In this document: positions 1-6,233 of the stretch, piece after piece | Layout: each line of letters begins with the position of its first letter | Position numbering within the stretch: position 1 is the stretch's first letter | Source of the DNA: an uncultured Dechloromonas sp. | GTDB taxonomy: Bacteria > Pseudomonadota > Gammaproteobacteria > Burkholderiales > Rhodocyclaceae | DNA length: 64,000 bases | Assembly: GCF_945957265.1 (NCBI RefSeq) | Contig: NZ_CAMFKO010000013.1 | Location: forward strand, 1 to 64,000 | Direction: 5' to 3' | Position numbers and translations under genes: made by a program | Notes under the pieces: model-generated | What the model was told of the DNA's origin: nothing | Database searches by the model: none | Seen by the model: the letters and a program-made list of their open reading frames with translations, nothing else

Positions 1-63
1 ACTGGATAGAGCAGCTGCCTTCTAAGCAGCAGGTCGGGGGTTCGAGTCCCTCCGGGCACGCCA
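1..63 (+). tRNA. tRNA-Arg (anticodon TCT), 5' end cut off by window edge
   Basis: The anticodon arm reads GCTGC-CTTCTAA-GCAGC, which places TCT at positions 34-36. The T arm (GGGGG-TTCGAGT-CCCTC) and a genomically encoded CCA at 61-63 follow. The acceptor 5' strand and part of the D arm lie before base 1. The tRNA ends 11 bases before the stop codon of the next gene on the opposite strand. No repeat of its 3' end that would mark an integration site was noticed in the window. Confidence 0.93.
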
Positions 64-73
64 TTCATCGGAT

Positions 74-1171
74 TTATCCTGCATCACGTGTTCCGATGAG
101 GTTGTTGAGTAGCCGTTTCCTGGATTTCTTGGCCAAATGGGGCAGCAGCAGCCGTAATGGCATGCGAAGCGCATGGCCTCGGATGTATAGCGAAAAACGA
201 GCGATACCCGTCGCAAAATCGTCGCAAGTGGCATGCTGAGGTTGCAGGCCGCGAATGAACATGCGGTCCAGCAGCGCGAGTTTGGTTGCACTGGGAGCGT
301 GTGTCCTGAGAGAGTCCAGGTGCTCTGCAACCTCCTCGTGCAAGACCAGGTTTAGGTAGCGCACGGCATAGTAGAGGGGGCGCTGCAAGCCCAACTCTTC
401 GGCACGCGTAATTAGCCGTTTCCAGTCATCCGAAGAGCGTACCGTTTCGCGAACCAGGTCGCGTATATCGAAAAGATCGCGGAGCGCATGGTCAAACTCG
501 CCGTCATTAAACAGGTGGACGGCGCTATGCAGAATCATGTCGTTCGGAGCGAGTACATGAATCTCCGGATTGTTGGGGCAGGAGCGGGTCTCTTTTAGTA
601 ATTTTGCCGGGTCGACGCGTATGGCGCTTGTTTCCGGGACGAGGTTGTGATGGACGTCAATCAGGCTATGGCGCTCTATATGGCGCATCGGCGGTATTTC
701 ATGCATCCACTGCCGGTAGTAGCGTTCATCGTATGCATCTTGAGAGGTGCTTGACCAACCGTGAAGCATAAGATTGATCTCGATATCCTCCAATTTGTCT
801 TTTGCTACCAATAGGTCGATATCGTTATAAATACGGCTACGGGATGGAGAAAGTCCCGCAAGCTCGTATGCCGCACCCTTCAGGAGAACGACTTGGGCGC
901 CTGCGGCACGTATTGCTGTTTCGATATAGGTAACCTCATTGCGGATAGCCGTGCTTAAGTGAGCCTGGTGCTGGCGGGCGGCAAGGAGGTGCGCTTGTAC
1001 GGGTGGCGGGGCGTGTTGGCTTAACTGCTCATCTTCCAGGGTTGTTGCCAGGCGAGCCAATAGTTGGGAGGCTCGTGCCTGGCGAATGCAAAGCTCCCAT
1101 TCCGGAATCGAGTATCTTGTGGTTTTGAGGGGCTGGAGAAGTGCTTCAACAAGGGTGCAGCTTGAGGTCAT
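74..1171 (-). CDS. Nucleotidyltransferase family protein (NTP_transf_5-like) of the HPr-rel-A cluster
   Basis: This 365-residue protein has the core of a DUF/NTP_transf_5 nucleotidyltransferase: LLKG at 96-99 and, after a short helix, YNDIDLLV at 115-122, whose paired Asp residues (117, 119) are expected to bind metal. The rest is mostly helical. The start ATG overlaps the stop of the upstream HprK-related gene by four bases, so the two are translationally coupled. Last gene of a four-gene operon. Members of this family sit beside HprK-related kinase A and PqqD-like genes in many proteobacteria; the substrate is unknown. It could transfer a nucleotide to the neighbouring exported protein or to a small molecule, but nothing here decides that. 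Confidence 0.8.
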   Translation of the reverse strand: MTSSCTLVEALLQPLKTTRYSIPEWELCIRQARASQLLARLATTLEDEQLSQHAPPPVQAHLLAARQHQAHLSTAIRNEVTYIETAIRAAGAQVVLLKGAAYELAGLSPSRSRIYNDIDLLVAKDKLEDIEINLMLHGWSSTSQDAYDERYYRQWMHEIPPMRHIERHSLIDVHHNLVPETSAIRVDPAKLLKETRSCPNNPEIHVLAPNDMILHSAVHLFNDGEFDHALRDLFDIRDLVRETVRSSDDWKRLITRAEELGLQRPLYYAVRYLNLVLHEEVAEHLDSLRTHAPSATKLALLDRMFIRGLQPQHATCDDFATGIARFSLYIRGHALRMPLRLLLPHLAKKSRKRLLNNLIGTRDAG

Positions 1172-2085
1172 CCGCCAGACTCGTCTGCAAGTTGGTCAAT
1201 GTGGGTAATCACTTGATCCAGGCTGCCATAGGTGGCTTTGAAGCCCGTGATGGAGTCAACAAGCCGGGCCAGGCTAACAAATCCTTTTTCCAGCAATATA
1301 TTGTAATTGAAGGCATTTTCGACAAGTGCCATGAAGACGTCCGTTTTTCCTAGGGGGGTAAGCGTAGCTTCCTGGTTTTCCATGTATTGCGGGAATATTA
1401 CCCAGTGCGGCGCAACTCGCTCGTCAACCCGCAGCATGCTATCCGATGTTGATTTCATATGCGCAACGGAGCCTTTTGCGGTGTCGTGGATAGGGGCCGA
1501 AATGTAATGCCCCGGTGCAAAGGTCCGTAAAACATCGATGGATCGATTTTTCAGGCTGACGGGCCGGCCGAGGGGGGTAATCTTTCCATCATCTGGATCG
1601 ATCAGGATCAGTTCGTCGGACAGGAGGCGCCAGTCTCGAGACATCAGGGCTCCGCAGAGCGTGCTTTTGCCGGAGCCCGATGGTGCAGGCAGAAGGATCG
1701 CCTTGCCGTTGCGCTCAAGAACTGCGCCGTGAATTATCAGGAAGTGATGGGCGTGGTTGTAGATGCACCAATTCATTCCCCATTCCAGCAAGGCAAAGGC
1801 CTGGTTTGCGGCAAGCGGCTTGAAGGGAATCTCGCCATCGAATACGAAGATGCTTTGCGGCCTGATCCAGCGGCGAAGGCCTTTCGGCGGCGTGACTTCA
1901 ATGTGAAAGTCACTGAATGTCGTGGGCGGTTCGACCGGAAACTGGTTGTACAGCGTGAGCAACCCTTCCGTCACCGCTTGAAAGGGGCTTCTTATTGAAA
2001 AAACAAATGGGCCGGTTCTAAGCTTCAGCCCATTACCGGACAGACGGTGAGCAAGCTCCTGCCTGGAGAGATCGGCTACCTTCAA
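1168..2085 (-). CDS. HprK-related kinase A (HPr-rel-A system)
   Basis: 305 residues resembling the catalytic half of HPr kinase/phosphorylase. The P-loop APSGSGKST is at 134-142, preceded by an IIHGAVLERNGKAILL strand-turn typical of HprK, and followed by a Walker-B-like LSDE at 156-159. The start is TTG at 2085, because the N-terminal motif (DL...EL...GL.L..GPF) is needed to match the family. It therefore overlaps the end of the PqqD-like gene by 53 bases. The family is known from a conserved cluster with PqqD-like and nucleotidyltransferase genes, and its substrate is not established. The PTS protein HPr is not encoded nearby, so its target may be the cluster's own exported protein. Confidence 0.83.
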   Translation of the reverse strand: MKVADLSRQELAHRLSGNGLKLRTGPFVFSIRSPFQAVTEGLLTLYNQFPVEPPTTFSDFHIEVTPPKGLRRWIRPQSIFVFDGEIPFKPLAANQAFALLEWGMNWCIYNHAHHFLIIHGAVLERNGKAILLPAPSGSGKSTLCGALMSRDWRLLSDELILIDPDDGKITPLGRPVSLKNRSIDVLRTFAPGHYISAPIHDTAKGSVAHMKSTSDSMLRVDERVAPHWVIFPQYMENQEATLTPLGKTDVFMALVENAFNYNILLEKGFVSLARLVDSITGFKATYGSLDQVITHIDQLADESGG

Positions 2086-2377
2086 AGGGCTCTCTTTTTA
2101 ACAGGCCGATCAAACATAATATATCCAGCGTTTCTTTGAGGTGGGTGCGATGTGTTTCGCCTGCAATATGCAGTTGGGAGCATATCTCATCGATCGCCAT
2201 CGAGGTGGCATTTTCTGTCGCGGAAAAAAGCCTCAGAACCTCGCCTGCAGGCGCAAGCAAGCGCGAGGTGCTGCCGCTTGCCGCACTGTAAAGAAGGGCA
2301 TCTCCATCCCAGGATACCCAATTCAATCCAAGTTGCCTCTCGTGGTGATCGGGGAGGCTGTAGCGAATCAAGGCCAA
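2033..2377 (-). CDS. PqqD-like protein, HPr-rel-A system
   Basis: This small protein (114 residues from a TTG start at 2377, or 112 from a second TTG at 2371) has the PqqD-type winged-helix pattern. LNWVSWDGDALLYSAASGSTSRLLAPAGEVLRLF is a beta-hairpin with a central Asp and an alpha helix, followed by a helical IDEICSQL...LDILCLIGLLKREP region. PqqD family proteins bind precursor peptides for maturation enzymes. The start overlaps the stop of the upstream exported-protein gene by ten bases, and the end overlaps the kinase gene. The order precursor-like protein, chaperone, kinase, nucleotidyltransferase suggests it presents the first protein to the other two enzymes; this is inference. Confidence 0.78.
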   Translation of the reverse strand: MALIRYSLPDHHERQLGLNWVSWDGDALLYSAASGSTSRLLAPAGEVLRLFSATENATSMAIDEICSQLHIAGETHRTHLKETLDILCLIGLLKREPFEGSRSLQAGACSPSVR

Positions 2378-2991
2378 TCGGTAAGGTTATCGTAGGTATC
2401 GTTTGCGAGTTGAAGAGTGTTCTTCAGTGTCTCAAACGCTGTGGGAGAGTTGGCAATGTTGGCTAGGCCGGCAGCTGTCTGAAACATGCTGACAACTTGC
2501 TCGGGGGTGTAGGCGTATCCCTTGCCGTTGGGATTCGTTTTTGGGAATGCCTTGGCGTTGCAGTAAGCTCCGACCACGTGAAGGGCAATGTTTGCTGGAT
2601 TGGAGTCAGAGCTTCCTGACATGTTGATGACGTCTGCAAGGCTCTTGTTGATGAAGAGAACGACGCCTTTGTACTTGTAGGATCCAAACACATTGGTAAA
2701 GGCATCCGCACGAGAGCAACCAGTGGGCCAGTCAGTGCGGTTTCTCCAGAAACCTGCGGAACGTCCGCATCCTCCAATCGTGTGTTGCCCTGAAAGATTG
2801 GCCGAATTAAGTGCTGAGCGCGTGCAACGGTCGGTTGCCCAAGCGGGTTTGTTCGCCGTGGTGACGATCAATGCCGAAGCAGAAAGTACCGAGGAAAGCA
2901 GCTTGCGACGTTTGGTATCGCTTTCCGTTGCATTGTTGGAAGGCTGCTCGGTATCGTTGGTTGGCTGCTGGGGTAAATGCTTGTCGGGCAT
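2368..2991 (-). CDS. Exported Cys/Trp-containing protein with twin-arginine-type signal; first gene of HPr-rel-A operon
   Basis: 207 residues. A hydrophilic Ser/Thr/Asn/Gln-rich N-terminus leads to KRRKLLS and a hydrophobic stretch ending in KPAWA, which looks like a twin-arginine signal with cleavage after AWA near residue 52. The mature part begins DRCTRS and has GGCGRSAGFWRN, a version of the G-[FY]-W-[KR]-N motif seen in several exported bacterial proteins, then TGCS and AYCNAK: four cysteines in all. No enzyme fold is recognised. It heads the operon and its promoter region holds a sigma54-like element and a 21-bp element shared with the PEP-CTERM gene at 61914. It is the natural candidate substrate of the downstream PqqD/HprK-like/nucleotidyltransferase proteins. 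Confidence 0.75.
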   Translation of the reverse strand: MPDKHLPQQPTNDTEQPSNNATESDTKRRKLLSSVLSASALIVTTANKPAWATDRCTRSALNSANLSGQHTIGGCGRSAGFWRNRTDWPTGCSRADAFTNVFGSYKYKGVVLFINKSLADVINMSGSSDSNPANIALHVVGAYCNAKAFPKTNPNGKGYAYTPEQVVSMFQTAAGLANIANSPTAFETLKNTLQLANDTYDNLTDWP

Positions 2992-3059
2992 GATTTCACC
3001 TAAATGTCAGTCGATGCGTTCACGTCATTTTAATGCAGCGAACTCTTATGGAGAAGTTC

Positions 3060-3076
3060 TAGCAATAATCGTGCGT
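3060..3076 (-). promoter_or_regulatory. Sigma54-type -24/-12 promoter candidate for the HPr-rel-A operon
   Basis: Read on the minus strand it is ACGCAC-GATTA-TTGCTA against the consensus TGGCAC-N5-TTGCA/T. The -12 element is perfect and the spacing is exact. The -24 element keeps GCAC but has C for the first G, so the site is imperfect. It would place the transcript start about 60 bases before the ATG at 2991. Confidence 0.55.
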
Positions 3077-3158
3077 GAAAAAAAAATACTAATTTAATTA
3101 GCGTCTTATGATTGATTTTTGAGCTTGTTCGATATGGTTCAAGGTCCGGCTTGACGAA

Positions 3159-3179
3159 TGTGTAAAGAAAGTCGACAGC
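3159..3179. promoter_or_regulatory. 21-bp element shared with PEP-CTERM promoter region; candidate PrsR enhancer site
   Basis: TGTGTAAAGAAA, two variable bases (GT), then CGACAGC. The same element, identical at 19 of 21 positions and in the same orientation relative to a sigma54-like promoter, lies at 62040-62060. Centre-to-centre distance to the promoter is 101 bp here and 80 bp there, a difference of 21 bp or two helical turns. It has TGT-N11-ACA dyad character. PrsR is inferred as the ligand because it is the only sigma54 activator encoded in the window. Confidence 0.6.
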
Positions 3180-3230
3180 GTGTGTTCCTGTGTTTCTGTG
3201 GCTGAGGGATCGTTTCTCATCAATCGGATT

Positions 3231-3992
3231 TCAAGGCAGCAGGTTGTTCAGGTGGTATATGGGGATAGCGTAGGAAATGCCCGACGGTGCCGAGAGTGCC
3301 GCTTCTTTTGAGCCTTTGATAAATACCATGTTGATCACCCCGACGACTTCCCCCGAGTTGGTGTCGTATAGCGGGCTGCCGCTGTTACCTGGGTAGGCGG
3401 TCGCATCCAGTTGATAGACGTTAAAGCTGCCTCTTCGGATTTGCTTGATCAGCTTCTCGTTGAGTTGGTTGGAGTTGGCCCCTGGAATAGCGATAGGGGT
3501 CAGTGCGGATACGATGCCTCGATGGGTTACGGGGGAGAATCCGAGGGCGCCTCCGATCGGGAACCCGGTGAAGGCAATCTCCTGTCCTTCACGAACGACG
3601 GGGGTGCTGCTGAGCGTGAGCGCCGGCAAGGGCGGGCCGTCAATGTGCAGCACTGCCAAATCATGCTCGGCATCCTTCCTGACGACAGTTGCTCTGCGAA
3701 TCGAACCTTCGCCACGGGGGGAACGAATCAACACGGCCAATTCCGGTGCGTCGGCGCTGCCTGTTTCCGGCAGAACATGTGCGTTTGTGGCTATTTTGTT
3801 CCCGTTGGCGATTGCAAAACCGGTTCCCCGAAATACAAAGGGAGGGCTTTGCGTTTTCATATACGTACCGATGGCGACGACTGCCGGTTTCACTCTTTCA
3901 ATGGTATCGGGAAGGTCCGCCAGGCAGACGGATGCCGAAAAAAGGCTCAGGAGCAGCCCGGTTCGAAAGAAAACTCGTGTGTGGCGAATCAC
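3231..3992 (-). CDS. Periplasmic trypsin-like serine protease (S1 family, DegP-like catalytic domain, no PDZ)
   Basis: 253 residues with an N-terminal signal peptide (hydrophobic 11-25, cleavage near CLA). The catalytic triad is visible: TNAHVL gives His72, HDLAVLHID gives Asp111 and YPGNSGSPLYD gives Ser203 with the GNSGSP nucleophile loop. It ends after the protease domain, so it lacks the PDZ domains of DegP/DegS. The start ATG overlaps the stop of the lytic transglycosylase gene by four bases, making it the last gene of the prs operon. Likely role: regulatory or housekeeping proteolysis at the cell envelope during EPS production; the substrate is unknown. Confidence 0.85.
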   Translation of the reverse strand: MIRHTRVFFRTGLLLSLFSASVCLADLPDTIERVKPAVVAIGTYMKTQSPPFVFRGTGFAIANGNKIATNAHVLPETGSADAPELAVLIRSPRGEGSIRRATVVRKDAEHDLAVLHIDGPPLPALTLSSTPVVREGQEIAFTGFPIGGALGFSPVTHRGIVSALTPIAIPGANSNQLNEKLIKQIRRGSFNVYQLDATAYPGNSGSPLYDTNSGEVVGVINMVFIKGSKEAALSAPSGISYAIPIYHLNNLLP

Positions 3993-4894
3993 ATTGACCG
4001 CTTTGATGCAGTAATTCTGCGGAGTTCGGGTGAGGGCGCCGTGACCGTTGCATCAAACGGGTGGTCATCGCGGCGGAAAATCTCCCGGATCCGTTTGACG
4101 TAGCCTTGGGTCTCCGCATATGGCGGGATGCCGGCATAGCGATTCACGGCTCCTTCGCCGGCGTTGTATCCTGCTGCGACCAGGGCAATGTTGCCTTGGA
4201 AATAGGCCAACAGCCAGCGCAGATACGCCAAACCGCCGCGAATGTTCTGTTCGGGGTCAAAGGGTTTTTTGACGTTGAAGCGTTCCGCGGTTTCCGGAAT
4301 CAGCTGCATGAGCCCCTGGGCGTTTTTGGGTGATACGGCTGTCGGATTGAAGTTGGATTCCGCGCGTATGATGGCCATGGCCAAACGCGGCGATACGCCA
4401 TACTGGGGCGCGAGGTGCTGGACCAGTCCGAGTACTTTCTGGTGTTGCGGCAGGGCGTTGTCTACGATGTCATGACCTTCCGCCTCGGCATCGACAAGAC
4501 AGGAAGGAGTTTTGTCCGCGGGGTCGCCCACCTGGCGCAACATGCGGATGGAAAGCGCATCGCCTTGTTTTGCGGCCATGGCGAAGAAATAAGCAGCGCT
4601 AGCGTCGTCTCGGGTGACGCCGCGCCCATTGGCGAGCATCCAGCCCAGATTGTACTGGGCCTCCATGTCGCCGAGTCGGGCAGCCTCGCAGTAAAGCTTG
4701 AGGGCTTGCTCGGGGTCTTTCTTGGCGCCGTTTTCACCGTACTCGAGTGCTCTGCCTTCAAGTCGCAATACAGCGGCCTTTTCCTTTGGAGAAGGGGCGA
4801 CGTCTGCCGTCGAGAGCGAACTGGCGAGCGCGACGGAAGCACCCAATACCCATCGAATGGGAAAGGCTATTCGTTGTCGTATCGAGTGCTTCAT
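3989..4894 (-). CDS. Sel1-repeat lytic transglycosylase (SLT domain)
   Basis: 301 residues with a signal peptide (hydrophobic region 12-30). Residues about 45-120 hold Sel1-like repeats (A...YCEAARLGDMEAQYNLGWMLANGRGV, then AAYFFAMAAKQGDALSIRML). Residues about 155-280 are an SLT/MltC-type lysozyme-like domain with catalytic Glu179 in IIRAESNFNP, followed by NAQGLMQLIP and AGYNAGEGAV. It cleaves peptidoglycan glycan strands in the periplasm, plausibly making room for the EPS secretion apparatus. It sits between the UDP-sugar dehydrogenase and the protease in the same operon. The Sel1 repeats probably mediate protein contacts. Confidence 0.88.
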   Translation of the reverse strand: MKHSIRQRIAFPIRWVLGASVALASSLSTADVAPSPKEKAAVLRLEGRALEYGENGAKKDPEQALKLYCEAARLGDMEAQYNLGWMLANGRGVTRDDASAAYFFAMAAKQGDALSIRMLRQVGDPADKTPSCLVDAEAEGHDIVDNALPQHQKVLGLVQHLAPQYGVSPRLAMAIIRAESNFNPTAVSPKNAQGLMQLIPETAERFNVKKPFDPEQNIRGGLAYLRWLLAYFQGNIALVAAGYNAGEGAVNRYAGIPPYAETQGYVKRIREIFRRDDHPFDATVTAPSPELRRITASKRSM

Positions 4895-4905
4895 CGGTTA
4901 ACCTC

Positions 4906-6186
4906 TTAGAGACGCCAGACCGAGATTCCTGTATTCGAAAAATCGGCCGGGTCGAGCATGCTCTTTACGTCGGTGATCACGCCATTCTCATTCAGTTTAG
5001 ACAACAAATCCGAAGTCGGCAGGTTCTTGAATTGACGGTGGCTGACGGCCACGACAATGGCTGCCGCCTTGGGCAGTTCTTCCCAGGAAACGAGATCAAC
5101 GCCGTATTCGTGGCGGGCTTCCCTGGCTTCCGCAACCGGGTCATGCACATATACCTTCGCACCGTAGGACTCGAGTTCCTGAATGACATCGATGACGCGC
5201 GAGTTCCGCAGGTCCGGACAATCCTCCTTGAACGTCAGACCCAGAACGATGATCGGCTTGTCCTTGACCGGATGACCATTCCGAACCATTTGCTTGACCG
5301 TTTTTTCAGCAATGAATTTTCCCATGCCGTCGTTGATGCGGCGGCCGGCGAGAATGACTTCCGGGTGATAACCGAGCTGTTGAGCCTTGTGCGTCAGGTA
5401 GTACGGGTCGACGCCGATGCAATGGCCACCGACCAGGCCCGGACGGAAGGGAAGGAAGTTCCACTTGGTGCCGGCTGCCTGAAGCACTTCCAGCGTATCG
5501 ATGCCGATCTTGTCGAAAATGATGGCCAGTTCGTTCATCAGCGCAATGTTCAAGTCCCGCTGGGTGTTCTCGATGACCTTGGCTGCTTCAGCAACCTTGA
5601 TATTGGAAGCGGGGTAGACGCCTGCCGTGATGACGCTGCCGTAAATTTCCTGCACTTTGGCGAGGGTTTCAGGCGTATCACCGGAAACAACCTTGACGAT
5701 CTTGGTGACAGTGCGCTCCTTGTCGCCCGGATTGATGCGCTCGGGGGAGTAGCCGACGAAGAAATCCTTCTTCCAGGTCTTGCCGGATTCCTTTTCAAGA
5801 ATCGGGATGCAGACCTCTTCGGTGGCACCGGGATAAACCGTCGATTCATAGACGACGATCGCGCCTTGCTTCAGATTTCTGCCAACGGATGTCGAGGAGC
5901 CGACGAGGGGGCTGAAATCAGGTTGGTGCGCGTCGTCGACCGGGGTGGGAACCGCGACGACAACGAAGTCGGCCTCACGCAGTGCCGAGGCGTCTGTCGT
6001 GACCATGAGTTGTGTGGCGGCCTTGAGATCCTCGGAACTGACTTCGCCCGTCGGATCGCAGAACTTCTTGTAGCTTTCGATTTTTTCCGACGAGAGGTCA
6101 AAACCGATGGTTTTGTATTTCTTGCCGAACTCGACAGCGAGCGGCAAACCAACGTAACCCAAACCCACGACTGCGATGATTGTCAT
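4906..6186 (-). CDS. Nucleotide-sugar dehydrogenase (TviB/WbpO-like UDP-GlcNAc/GalNAc 6-dehydrogenase)
   Basis: 426 residues from ATG 6186, chosen over an in-frame ATG 27 bases upstream because AGGA lies about seven bases before 6186 and the Rossmann motif then starts at residue 5 (VVGLGYVGLP). The catalytic thiol is Cys256 in VGGHCIGVDPYYL. Oxidises a UDP-HexNAc or UDP-hexose at C6 with NAD to the uronate. The overall sequence resembles TviB of Vi-antigen synthesis more than UDP-glucose dehydrogenase, but substrate choice cannot be read with certainty. WecB (49366-50520) makes UDP-ManNAc, so a WecC-like role is an alternative. It supplies acidic sugar precursors for the EPS. Confidence 0.87.
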   Translation of the reverse strand: MTIIAVVGLGYVGLPLAVEFGKKYKTIGFDLSSEKIESYKKFCDPTGEVSSEDLKAATQLMVTTDASALREADFVVVAVPTPVDDAHQPDFSPLVGSSTSVGRNLKQGAIVVYESTVYPGATEEVCIPILEKESGKTWKKDFFVGYSPERINPGDKERTVTKIVKVVSGDTPETLAKVQEIYGSVITAGVYPASNIKVAEAAKVIENTQRDLNIALMNELAIIFDKIGIDTLEVLQAAGTKWNFLPFRPGLVGGHCIGVDPYYLTHKAQQLGYHPEVILAGRRINDGMGKFIAEKTVKQMVRNGHPVKDKPIIVLGLTFKEDCPDLRNSRVIDVIQELESYGAKVYVHDPVAEAREARHEYGVDLVSWEELPKAAAIVVAVSHRQFKNLPTSDLLSKLNENGVITDVKSMLDPADFSNTGISVWRL

Positions 6187-6233
6187 CTTGATTCCTGTAT
6201 CTATATCTATCAAAAATGGTTTGAAAACGAATT

